From the NCBI RefSeq assembly GCF_001685395.1, contig NZ_CP014167.1, forward strand, positions 2,547,501-2,611,500: a DNA stretch of 64,000 nucleotides. Direction: 5' to 3'. The notes under the pieces are model-generated. The model did no database searches, had not been told where the DNA came from, and worked only from the letters and a program-made list of their open reading frames with translations. The position numbers were made by a program, and so were the translations under genes. The stretch is from Paenibacillus yonginensis. GTDB taxonomy: Bacteria; Bacillota; Bacilli; Paenibacillales; Paenibacillaceae. Within the stretch, counting starts at the first letter, position 1. Every line of letters begins with the position of its first letter. Below are positions 46,216 to 54,516 of the stretch, piece after piece.

Positions 46216-48534
46216 TTATTTGAGTGTAATGACCACCGTTGTCCGGCCGTCAAACGCGCCTGCCTTCACTTTGCCGTCCGCCAGCTCTCCTCCTTGAACG
46301 GAAGCCACTTCTCCAAGGCCGTGCACCGAAACGGCAAACGGTTTGCCGGCGCCTTCTGCCTTGAGCGTCAAGGTTCGGCCCTCACGTTCGGCCGATACGG
46401 TTAATTCGGCTTCGCCTTTCGTATTAGGCACAACCCGGCTGGCGGCAGCGCCATCTTGAAGACTATAGACCGCCAGTTCCACGCCATCCGCATAATCATA
46501 ATCCGGCCGGACATCGTTAGAGCCCAAAGCCAAAATCGTATTCTCTCGTACATATAGAGGCAGGTTCAGGAAATCATAAGTTTCTTTGTACCATTTGCCT
46601 CCTTCAGCCGCTTTGCCGGTCAGCAGATGCGTCCAGCGTCCGTCAGGCAGGTAATAGGTTACGCGGCCGTCTTCGCTGAATACCGGAGCTACCAGCAGAG
46701 CGTCGCCCAGCATATATTGGCGGTCAAGCAGCTCAGCCGTCGGGTCCTCGGGGAACTCGAGCAGCATCGGTCTCATCACCGGTACGCCAAGCTTGGAAGC
46801 TTCTACCGCTTTGCCGAACAGATAAGGCATCAATTGGGCTTTAAGTTTCGTAAACTTGCGGGTCACTTCTACGGATTCTTCATCATAAGCCCAAGGCACC
46901 CGGTACGACGTGCTGCCGTGCAGCCGACTGTGGCTGGACAGCAGGCCAAATTGCAGCCAGCGTTTGAACACATGGGCCGGCGCCGTATTTTCAAACCCGC
47001 CGATATCATGGCTCCAGAAGCCAAAGCCGCCAAGCCCTAAAGACAAGCCGCCGCGCAGACTTTCCGCCATCGACTCGTAGTCGGCGTAGCAGTCGCCGCC
47101 CCAGTGAACCGGGAACTTCTGGCCGCCGGTGGTGGCCGAGCGGGCAAACACGGCTGCTTCGCCTTCGCCAAGCTTCTCTTTCAAGGTTTCAAAGACTACT
47201 TTGTTATAGAGATAAGTATAGTAGTTGTGCATTTTCGCCGGGTCGGAGCCGTCATGGTAAACCACGTCTACCGGAATCCGTTCGCCGAAGTCCGTTTTGA
47301 AGCTGTCCACGCCCATGTCGACCAGCTCTCTCAAATATCCGGTGAACCACTCGCAGGCCTCCGGATTCGTGAAATCAACAAGCGCCATGCCCGGCTGCCA
47401 TAAATTCACCTGCCAGACGTCGCCGTTTGGCTTCTTCACCAGATAACCGCGCTCTTTGCCTTCGGCGAACAGGCGTGATTTCTGGGCGATGTACGGATTG
47501 ATCCATACGCAGATTTTCAGGCCTTTGGCTTTGAGGCGCTGCAGCATGCCTACCGGATCAGGGAATACTCGCTCGTCCCATTTAAAGTCGGTCCAGTGGA
47601 ACTCCCGCATCCAGAAGCAGTCGAAGTGGAACACATGAAGCGGCAAATCGCGTTCGGCCATTCCGTCCACAAAGGAGTTAACTGTAGCCTCATCATAATT
47701 GGTCGTAAAAGAGGTGGACAGCCACAGACCAAACGTCCAGGCCGGCGGCAGGGCCGGTTTGCCGGTCAGGCTGGTGTATTTGTCCAGTACGCCTTTGGGA
47801 TCAGGTCCGTCGATGACGAAATATTCAAGAGACTGCCCGGGAACGCTGAATTGTACTTTCTTGACTTTCTCGGAACCCACCTCGAAGGAGACGCCGTTCG
47901 GGTCGTTGACGAATACGCCATAGCCTTTATTAGTGATATAGAAAGGAATGTTTTTATAAGCCTGCTCCGAGCTGGTGCCGCCGTCCTTGTTCCAAATGTC
48001 CACAACCTGCCCGTTCTTCTGGAAAGCTGTGAACCGTTCGCCAAGCCCGTAAACGTATTCGCCAACCGTCAGATCCAGTTCTTCCCGCATATACACCTTT
48101 CCTTCGCTGTCCAGCACATGGGCGCCAGCTTTAAAGCCGCTGCCTGTAATCCGTTCACTGCCTCTATAGAAAGCAAAGGAGAAATGACTGCCTTTGTTGA
48201 TTCTTACGCTCAGATTGCCGCTGGTCAAAACGGCTTCTTCTTCCGTTTCGGTGATCACGGCATGGCTGTCGTCCGCCGCGCTCAGTTCAAAATGCGGCCC
48301 CGTATCGCGAACGCCGTCAAAATGAATCCATTTCACGCCGATTACGCCCGGAGCCGGAGCATGGAATTTGGCTGTCAGCAGCACGCCATTGATCGTATCC
48401 GCGCGGCCCGTCAGCGGCGTTGCTGAAACATAAGCATTCAAAGCGTTGCCTTCCCGTTCCACTTCATGAAGCTGTACGGCTGGGATAATCGTAAAGCCTT
48501 CCCGAATCAACCAGTTGCCGTCCGTAAATTTCAT
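46216..48534 (-). CDS. yicI: GH31 alpha-xylosidase (YicI-like)
   Basis: The protein aligns from the first residues (MKFTDGNWLIREGFTI) with Escherichia coli YicI. The nucleophile Asp415 lies in SFKTDFGERIPVDV and the acid/base Asp481 in PVHWGGDCYADYESMAESL, one residue away from the YicI numbers (416 and 482). The KTDFGERIP motif is characteristic of alpha-xylosidases rather than alpha-glucosidases. It releases xylose from isoprimeverose-type ends of xyloglucan oligosaccharides. No signal peptide. A GTG at 48543 is an alternative start with a better placed AAGG. Confidence 0.93.
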   Translation of the reverse strand: MKFTDGNWLIREGFTIIPAVQLHEVEREGNALNAYVSATPLTGRADTINGVLLTAKFHAPAPGVIGVKWIHFDGVRDTGPHFELSAADDSHAVITETEEEAVLTSGNLSVRINKGSHFSFAFYRGSERITGSGFKAGAHVLDSEGKVYMREELDLTVGEYVYGLGERFTAFQKNGQVVDIWNKDGGTSSEQAYKNIPFYITNKGYGVFVNDPNGVSFEVGSEKVKKVQFSVPGQSLEYFVIDGPDPKGVLDKYTSLTGKPALPPAWTFGLWLSTSFTTNYDEATVNSFVDGMAERDLPLHVFHFDCFWMREFHWTDFKWDERVFPDPVGMLQRLKAKGLKICVWINPYIAQKSRLFAEGKERGYLVKKPNGDVWQVNLWQPGMALVDFTNPEACEWFTGYLRELVDMGVDSFKTDFGERIPVDVVYHDGSDPAKMHNYYTYLYNKVVFETLKEKLGEGEAAVFARSATTGGQKFPVHWGGDCYADYESMAESLRGGLSLGLGGFGFWSHDIGGFENTAPAHVFKRWLQFGLLSSHSRLHGSTSYRVPWAYDEESVEVTRKFTKLKAQLMPYLFGKAVEASKLGVPVMRPMLLEFPEDPTAELLDRQYMLGDALLVAPVFSEDGRVTYYLPDGRWTHLLTGKAAEGGKWYKETYDFLNLPLYVRENTILALGSNDVRPDYDYADGVELAVYSLQDGAAASRVVPNTKGEAELTVSAEREGRTLTLKAEGAGKPFAVSVHGLGEVASVQGGELADGKVKAGAFDGRTTVVITLK

Positions 48535-48575
48535 CCTGATCACTCTGCCTTTTCTTTAACTTTTACTTTTTCATT

Positions 48576-48589
48576 TGTAAGCGCTATAC
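48576..48589 (-). promoter_or_regulatory. cre-like site in the alpha-xylosidase/AraC intergenic region
   Basis: TGTAAGCGCTATAC matches 12 of 14 positions of the CcpA box. It lies 42 bp upstream of the alpha-xylosidase start, between two divergent genes. Confidence 0.35.
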
Positions 48590-48668
48590 TTGCATTATAA
48601 TGATCTATATTTCGGAAAACTAACATAATTGAGCGAATATATAACACAATATTGACGAGGTGATTGGG

Positions 48669-49566
48669 TTGGAGCAAGCGATGAAGCAAATGCTTAAGGA
48701 AAGCCGCGTACACGGCGAACATTTACAGCCCTTTGGCGCCTATTCGCTGGAATACGGCCCTGGAGAGCATGTGTTGGATTGCCATTGGCACGACGAATCG
48801 GAATTTTTTTATGTCCTGGAGGGCAGCGTGATGTTTCAGGTCGATGAGGAGCTGTTTCCCGTTCATGCGGGTGAGGCGGTTTTTATTGACGGCGGGGATA
48901 TTCACGCAGGCCATGCTTACGGCGATGAAGGCTGCCGTTTTTTTTGCGCTGGTCTTCGGCACCCAGCTGCTGAGCAGCGCCAATTACGATGCGATCCAGA
49001 ATTCGATCGTTTTGCCGTTCCAGGAGCGCAAAACCTCATTCCCCCGGCTGATCAGCCGCAGTACGGCGGAAGAATCCCGCCTGCTGGATCATCTGGACGC
49101 CATCCTGCAGCTTTGCGAGCAGCAGAACCTCGGATTTGAAGCCGGGGTCAAGGGCCATCTGCTTCTGATGCTGCAGGAAATGGCATCGGGGGGCTTCGCC
49201 TGCGACCGGAGCGTCAGCCATTCCGGTGCTTACACCCGCATGGAGCGGCTCAAGAAAGTGCTGCTCTATATCCAGCAGGAATATGACAAGCCTATCCGTC
49301 TCAAGGAATTAGCCGAGCTGATTCCGATGAGCGAAGGCCAGTTCTGCCGTTTCTTCAAATCCATGACCGGACAGACCCCGGTGGATTATATTAACAGCTA
49401 CCGGATCCGCCAGGCGGCGGGCATGCTGTCCCAGACTGAACGGAAGATTTCGGATATTGCGCTTGAAGTGGGGTTCGATAATATCAGCTATTTCATCCGC
49501 GTGTTCCGCAAAATGATGAAATGTTCCCCGTCGGCTTTCCGCCGCGGGGAACTTGGCGAGCTGTAA
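48669..49566 (+). pseudogene. AraC family regulator with a +1 frameshift in an 8-T tract
   Basis: The first frame encodes a cupin sensor domain (LDCHWHDESEFFYVLEGSVM ... HAGHAYGDEGCRFF) and then becomes nonsense. The +1-shifted frame takes over with ALVFGTQLLSSANYDAIQN and runs through two HTH motifs (IRLKELAELIPMSEGQFCRF and ISDIALEVGFDNISYFIRVF) to the stop at 49566. The switch falls in eight T at 48938-48945; seven would restore one frame of about 298 codons. The TTG start at 48669 has GAGGTG 7 nt upstream. It is divergent from the alpha-xylosidase gene, its likely target. Confidence 0.85.
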
Positions 49567-49658
49567 CTTGGGCAGAAATGGAGAGGGGACTTGCAACCTT
49601 TTGAGCGGAATGCCCGTCATAAAGGTAACCAATAATGACCAAGAGGTGAACTGAAATT

Positions 49659-50618
49659 ATGAAAAAATCTGTCCGCACACTCCTGCTCACGCTCGTTCTT
49701 CTGAGCACCGCCGCCATGCCGGCGTGGGCATTCACGGATACGCAGTCCGATATCAATGCCGAGAAGATCGAAGCTCTTCAGAAGGATCATGTGCTCAGCG
49801 GCCAGCCCGACGGCAAGTTTAATCCGCAGGGCGTTATGACTTACGCCGCCGGCGTATCCGCCATTGTAAATGGCTTCCAGTTGACCGTTCCGGAAGGCGT
49901 GACGCCAGTTTCGGCCAGCGAGCTTTCCAGCAAGCTGAAAGCGGACGCCTGGTATTCCAAGGCATTTGCAATCGCAGCCGCAAACGGACTTACGGTTCCG
50001 AAGGAAGTGGATCCGAATGCGCCAATGACGCGTGAGGTTCTCGTCAACCTGCTTTCCGAAGCTATTAACACGACAGGAAACTATCCGACGATTCTGCTCT
50101 ACACCCATCTTAACGATGAGGAATCCCTGAACCCGGCATACGCAAGCAGTGTTCAGCATTTGCTGAATATCGGCTTTAAACTGCTAGACAAGGACAACAA
50201 CTTCCTGCCCAAGCAGACGGTTACCCGCAGCACGGCGGCCGGCTGGGTGTACGACAGTCTTCAGTATGTGAAGAAAATGCAGGAGCAAGAAGACGGCGGC
50301 CTTGCGCCGGGCATGTCCCATCCGATGATTCCGGCCGATTCGCTGACTGACTACAGTCTGAGCATCAGCAAGGTCAGCGACAAAGTGAACCAGATTACGA
50401 TTACCGCTCAGGCGCCGACGCCTGGTTACTCCCTGAGCATCACTTCGATCGAGTTCAAAGACGGTCAGGCTATCCTGCACACGACAATCAGTAAACCCAA
50501 TCCGGACATGATCGTGCCTCAGGTGATTACGGAGGTATCCACAAGCACCTACATTTCGTCCGATTATAAACCGGTATTGGCGAACGGCGGCGGCACCTCC
50601 GGCAAAGCGGTTCAATAA
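49659..50618 (+). CDS. Exported SLH-domain protein with PrcB-like C-terminal domain
   Basis: A signal peptide (residues 1-24, cleavage after MPAWA) precedes three S-layer homology-like repeats (KDHVLSGQPDGKFNPQGVMT, ANGLTVPKEVDPNAPMTREV, LLDKDNNFLPKQTVTRSTAA). SLH repeats usually bind pyruvylated cell-wall polymer. The C-terminal 100 residues (SLSITSIEFKDGQAILHTTI ... MIVPQVITEVS) resemble the PrcB C-terminal domain found in Bacillales envelope proteins. AAGAGG lies upstream of the ATG. A role in sugar uptake is not evident; it may only be a neighbour. Confidence 0.78.
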   Translation: MKKSVRTLLLTLVLLSTAAMPAWAFTDTQSDINAEKIEALQKDHVLSGQPDGKFNPQGVMTYAAGVSAIVNGFQLTVPEGVTPVSASELSSKLKADAWYSKAFAIAAANGLTVPKEVDPNAPMTREVLVNLLSEAINTTGNYPTILLYTHLNDEESLNPAYASSVQHLLNIGFKLLDKDNNFLPKQTVTRSTAAGWVYDSLQYVKKMQEQEDGGLAPGMSHPMIPADSLTDYSLSISKVSDKVNQITITAQAPTPGYSLSITSIEFKDGQAILHTTISKPNPDMIVPQVITEVSTSTYISSDYKPVLANGGGTSGKAVQ

Positions 50619-50639
50619 TCCGCTCAATAGAAAAACAAC

Positions 50640-50672
50640 AAGGCGTTTCGGATATCGTTTCCGAAACGCCTT
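50640..50672 (+). terminator. Bidirectional terminator between convergent genes
   Basis: AAGGCGTTTCGGA (50640-50652) pairs with TCCGAAACGCCTT (50660-50672), then TGTTGTTG. It serves the SLH gene and probably the convergent regulator gene too. Confidence 0.75.
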
Positions 50673-50706
50673 TGTTGTTGGATAAACCTATAGTCCTGGA
50701 CTCTCT

Positions 50707-52323
50707 TCAAGCATCCGCGCTTTCGGTTTCACCAGCCCCATCAGCCCCACCGGTTTGCACTCCTTCATTCGGCTGCCCGGCATTTTTCCGGTAGGAAGAA
50801 GGCGACATGCCTACATATTTGCGGAATTTGCTGTGGAAATAATCCACGTTCGTGTACCCGACCTTCTCGGCAACCTGATAGACCTTCATCCCCTGCTGTA
50901 AATATTGCTTCGCATGTTCGATCCGGACCTTATCCAGATAAGTGTTAAAATATTCACCGGTAGCGTTCTTGAACATTTTCCCCAGATAAGCCGTGTTATA
51001 ATTAAACACCCCGGCCAAGGTCTCCAGCTTTAGATTATCTCCGAAATTGCGCTGGATGAAATCAAGCAGGGCTTTGATGTCCTGTCCTTGCGACCGGCTG
51101 CCAAGCGGTTCCATAACCAGATTGAGCAGCTCCCCAATATGCCGGTATAATTCCCGAAGGCTCCGCTGCTGGTAAATGAGTGCAATCCGGTCGGTATAAT
51201 CCTTCAGACAGCTTCCGAGAATGGTATGACTGGCGGACAACCTGGCAAGCAAGCTGCTCAGCAGCTCGGCAAAATAACGTTTGATGTCGGCTTCCGTCGC
51301 CCCTGATGTTTTAAGCCATTCACCGGCCGAGCGGATCAGCGGTTCAAGCGCTGTCCGGTTACCGATGTCCATCGCATAATAAAGCTTGCCCTCCAGGTCC
51401 TCTGGCTTGGAGATTTCCTTCTCGCCCCGCTGCCTTGTTTCGAGATCATCCATGGTCAACACGCCGTCAGCATCTATAAAGAACTCATGCTTCAGCAGCT
51501 CACGCGCCGCCTCATAAGAATGGCAGATTTCATAAACCGTTCGGACAAAAGGGCCGAGCGCAACGGTGGCCTGCACACCGGTTCCCTCCAGCACAGCCAT
51601 AATTTCGTTGTAAAGCTGCCTGCGCATCTGTTCGCCAAGCACAGCCGATTTCAGCAGGATTCCGGTTTGAAAATGAACCGAAAAAGCCAGCCCCCGTCCA
51701 CTTGCTTCGAAATAGTCATTCAGCCGCTGCTCCGCATCTTCATGCCTGCCAAGATATCCGGCACTGCCGGGGCGCTGGTGGAAGTGAAGCAGCATAACCT
51801 GATATTCCTTCCAGATTAACCCCAGGCTTTCGGCTCTCGCCTCCATCCCGTTCTCTTCGTCTTCTCCGGTCCGTGTCAGCAGGGATTGGATAAAAATATC
51901 CCGGGTCCACTTCTCCGATACGTCGTTCCACTGTTTGTTCTCTTGTGCCTGCTTATGGTCCTCCCGGATTTTCTCCAGATAGGAGATCATCTCTTCCTCG
52001 TCAACAGGCTTCAGCAAGTAGCCGTCAGCTCTATGGGAGATCGCTTTTTTGGCGTAATCGAAATCGGCATACCCGCTTAGAATTAAAATGTGCAGTCGAT
52101 CATCGCGTTCCCTTAAGGACTGAATGAGCTGAAGCCCGTCCATGCCCGGCATTCGGATGTCGGCGACAACCAGCTCCGGTTTGATCTTCTCGTATTGTTC
52201 AATAGCCTCAAATCCGTTCGTAGCGGTTCCGGCAACTGTGAAGCCACATTCCTCCCAAGGAATAATGGCCTTCAGCCCCTCGCGGACTTTGGGCTCGTCA
52301 TCGACAATCAGCACTTTAATCAA
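50707..52323 (-). CDS. YesN-type response regulator with AraC DNA-binding domain
   Basis: The N-terminal receiver domain has VLIVDDEPKVREGL and the phospho-acceptor Asp55 in VVADIRMPGMDGL. A long helical middle part follows (about 130-420). The C-terminal AraC HTH pair comes last (LKLETLAGVFNYNTAYLGKM and YQVAEKVGYTNVDYFHSKFR). It is the natural partner of the YesM-like kinase at 44284..46062, although about 4.6 kb and three genes separate them. It should activate the transporter and glycosidase genes. Confidence 0.92.
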   Translation of the reverse strand: MIKVLIVDDEPKVREGLKAIIPWEECGFTVAGTATNGFEAIEQYEKIKPELVVADIRMPGMDGLQLIQSLRERDDRLHILILSGYADFDYAKKAISHRADGYLLKPVDEEEMISYLEKIREDHKQAQENKQWNDVSEKWTRDIFIQSLLTRTGEDEENGMEARAESLGLIWKEYQVMLLHFHQRPGSAGYLGRHEDAEQRLNDYFEASGRGLAFSVHFQTGILLKSAVLGEQMRRQLYNEIMAVLEGTGVQATVALGPFVRTVYEICHSYEAARELLKHEFFIDADGVLTMDDLETRQRGEKEISKPEDLEGKLYYAMDIGNRTALEPLIRSAGEWLKTSGATEADIKRYFAELLSSLLARLSASHTILGSCLKDYTDRIALIYQQRSLRELYRHIGELLNLVMEPLGSRSQGQDIKALLDFIQRNFGDNLKLETLAGVFNYNTAYLGKMFKNATGEYFNTYLDKVRIEHAKQYLQQGMKVYQVAEKVGYTNVDYFHSKFRKYVGMSPSSYRKNAGQPNEGVQTGGADGAGETESADA

Positions 52324-52372
52324 AGCGGGGTCCTCCTTCTGAACAAATCTCCTGATGTTTTGCGGCGCAGTT

Positions 52373-52386
52373 TTGCAGCGCTTTCA
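52373..52386 (-). promoter_or_regulatory. Weak cre-like half site upstream of the response regulator
   Basis: TGAAAGCGCTGCAA shares the TGAAAGCGCT half of the CcpA box; the other half does not fit well. Confidence 0.2.
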
Positions 52387-52505
52387 TTATGTAAAATCAA
52401 CAGCTTAAATTTTTATAGGCTTTATTATACGGGATTTAATTCGGTAAAATCTTTTAAAATCCCGCGTTCGGATAACACTATTTTAATCTTTCGGGCATTA
52501 AGGAC

Positions 52506-52572
52506 AAAAAAATAGCCGGTTCCAACACCGTACGCGTATGCTTCAAGCACTTGCGTCAGGTTGCAAACCGGC
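52506..52572 (-). terminator. Strong terminator ending the candidate structured RNA
   Basis: GCCGGTT (52515-52521) pairs with AACCGGC (52566-52572), extended by CAAC/GTTG inside. A run of seven T follows after TA on the minus strand. It lies 180 bp upstream of the response regulator gene. Confidence 0.75.
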
Positions 52573-52877
52573 CTCCAGGGGTGTATGGGAGGAAATGTCC
52601 TTCGGAGCTGTACGCTCTTCTGAACAGATCTAACAAAGATGCGGTCCCGTGCCGGAGGAAAGAGGGTGGTTCGCATCCGGCAGCCGTTGGACCTTACTCT
52701 GCTGTTCTTTGTTGGATGAATACAAGCGTCTTCTACTGACAGCCTCAACTTCCAGCCCGGCGGTCACCAGGATGAGGAAGGTCCTGCTTGAGGCGTCAGC
52801 CGCCGAATCATCTTCAATCCATTATGTAAGGATTTCTCCCGTCATAGTGAATTTTTTTCTAAAAACCGCTTCGTATG
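52506..52877 (-). ncRNA. Candidate structured non-coding RNA, about 370 nt, family unknown
   Basis: A sigma-A promoter and a strong terminator bracket a minus-strand stretch with no supported ORF but many helices. In plus coordinates these are 52736-52748 with 52788-52799 (12 bp, one bulge), 52758-52763 with 52800-52805 (crossing the first, so a pseudoknot or switch), 52767-52772 with 52782-52786, 52632-52637 with 52708-52713, 52638-52643 with 52672-52677, 52681-52684 with 52700-52703, 52605-52608 with 52614-52617, and 52572-52576 with 52588-52592. I compared it by eye with RNase P, tmRNA, SRP, 6S, T-box and the common riboswitches and found no match. Confidence 0.5.
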
Positions 52878-52883
52878 TGTCTA

Positions 52884-52911
52884 ATTATAGGAGGTTTTCT
52901 GTTGAAGTCAA
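52884..52911 (-). promoter_or_regulatory. Strong sigma-A promoter driving the candidate RNA
   Basis: TTGACT (52906-52911) and TATAAT (52884-52889) on the minus strand are 16 nt apart. Transcription would begin near 52877 and run away from the permease gene. Confidence 0.6.
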
Positions 52912-53121
52912 GTGTTTTTAGGTAAAGACCAGGTTTATTCGTTCTTTCTATGTAAATAAACCTGACATATCAACCATTGTTTAAAACTTTACCTTCTCTT
53001 TTACGGATTTCAGGAAAAAAGGGCATACTGGAGAAGAATTCCTTGTACTTGCCGCCCTTCAATTGTATGCTTACATGTGCTGTTATTTTTTTGCCTAGAA
53101 GAATGGAGGTTTACGAAAGAC

Positions 53122-54423
53122 ATGAAACGGAATTGGCTGTCTGGAAGTCTCGGGTTTATTCCCGGACAGCACAGTATTAGAAAGGAAATCGGAGCAGGGC
53201 TAATCTCTTATTTCTCTGTCGTATATATCGTGATGGTCAACGCGGCCATCCTGCACGATGCCGGCATGCCTCTGCAGGCGGCAATGGTCGGAACCCTACT
53301 TACCTCCCTGGCAGGCTGTCTGCTGATGGCCTTCTGGGGCAAGTCTCCGATCATCGTGGTGCCCGGCATGGGGATCAACGCCTTTTTCACCTATACGCTG
53401 GTTCACTCCATGAAGCTGAGCTGGCAGGAGGCTTTGGCCGTTACAACAACGGCAGGCCTTCTATTTGCGGTTCTGGCCTTCTCTTCCCTTTATAAAAAGA
53501 TCAGCGACGCTATTCCGCATAACCTGCAGCATGGCATCAGTGTCGGTATCGGCCTGTTTCTGACCTTTATCGGTCTGCAGAAGAGCGGGATCGTTATCGC
53601 CCATCAGACCACTTTCGTGACGATCGGGCATTTCAGCGATCCCAACGTCATTACGGCCTGCATCACGCTGCTGCTGGCGCTCGTTCTGTTCGTACGCAAG
53701 GTCAAGGGGGATCTGCTCATCAGCATCCTGGTCGGCACGGCGCTGGCTTACGTGCTTGGAGCAACCCATCCTTCCGGCAATAAGATGGAAGGCAAGCCGC
53801 TGCAGCAATACGGCGATCTGTTCGCCCATCTGTCTTTCGGGGCCATCGGCACCTTGGCCTTCTGGATTGCGGTGTTCCTGCTGCTGCTCATTATCGTCTT
53901 TGAAAATATCGGGCTGATCGGCGCGCAGACACATATGATCGAACGCCCCGAGACCTTCACCGGCAGCCTGCGGGCCTTGTCGGTATCCAATATTCTGGCC
54001 GGCCTCTTCGGCAGCAGTCCGACCGTTGCCGCCGCCGAAAGCACCGCGGGCATCGCGGCCGGCGGCCGGACAGGCCTATCGCCTTTGGTGACCGCGATTC
54101 TGTTCGGCGCCACCTTCTTCTTCATTCCGCTGCTGACCTACATTCCCGACAGCGCAATTGCGCCGGTCCTGATCATTATCGGCAGCCTGATGGTCCAGAA
54201 CATCCAGCAGATGAATTTCCGCGACTTCACGGAGGCCTTCCCGGCATTCCTCGTCATGGTTATGATTCCGTTCACCTACAGCATCATCGACGGCATGGCG
54301 TTTGGGTTCATCGCCTACCCGGCAGCCAAGCTGGCGGCCGGACGAGGGAAGGAAGTCAAAGCTGTCATGTATGTAATCACCGCTTTATTTATTGCCAACT
54401 TCGTGCTGCATGCCCTGATGTAA
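53122..54423 (+). CDS. NCS2 family purine permease (AzgA-type)
   Basis: The 433-residue polytopic protein has the AzgA-group signature PIIVVPGMGINAFFTYTLVHS and later FGSSPTVAAAESTAGIAAGG. It would import adenine, guanine or hypoxanthine with protons. ATG 53122 (MKRNWLSGSLGFIPGQH) follows ATGGAGGT. The upstream 200 bp carry no purine riboswitch motif that I can find, although many homologues have one. A terminator follows. Confidence 0.9.
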   Translation: MKRNWLSGSLGFIPGQHSIRKEIGAGLISYFSVVYIVMVNAAILHDAGMPLQAAMVGTLLTSLAGCLLMAFWGKSPIIVVPGMGINAFFTYTLVHSMKLSWQEALAVTTTAGLLFAVLAFSSLYKKISDAIPHNLQHGISVGIGLFLTFIGLQKSGIVIAHQTTFVTIGHFSDPNVITACITLLLALVLFVRKVKGDLLISILVGTALAYVLGATHPSGNKMEGKPLQQYGDLFAHLSFGAIGTLAFWIAVFLLLLIIVFENIGLIGAQTHMIERPETFTGSLRALSVSNILAGLFGSSPTVAAAESTAGIAAGGRTGLSPLVTAILFGATFFFIPLLTYIPDSAIAPVLIIIGSLMVQNIQQMNFRDFTEAFPAFLVMVMIPFTYSIIDGMAFGFIAYPAAKLAAGRGKEVKAVMYVITALFIANFVLHALM

Positions 54424-54445
54424 AACACAACCTAGCTAAAATTTA

Positions 54446-54500
54446 AAAGCCCATGCTGCAGAACATAAGGTTTCCTTATCTTCTGGGCATGGGCTTTCCT
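54446..54500 (+). terminator. Intrinsic terminator of the permease gene
   Basis: AAAGCCCATGC (54446-54456) pairs with GCATGGGCTTT (54487-54497), with an AAGG/CCTT inner stem. Confidence 0.75.
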
Positions 54501-54516
54501 GCTATTCACCATCACT

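Noticed and set aside
52425..52748. 107-codon minus-strand ORF across the candidate RNA
   Set aside because: It runs through the terminator hairpin, has no ribosome site and has unusual composition.
52506..52877. RNase P, tmRNA, SRP or 6S RNA
   Set aside because: None of the conserved cores of these RNAs was seen on either strand.
52912..53121. Purine riboswitch before the permease
   Set aside because: The conserved J1/2 and J2/3 aptamer sequences are absent.
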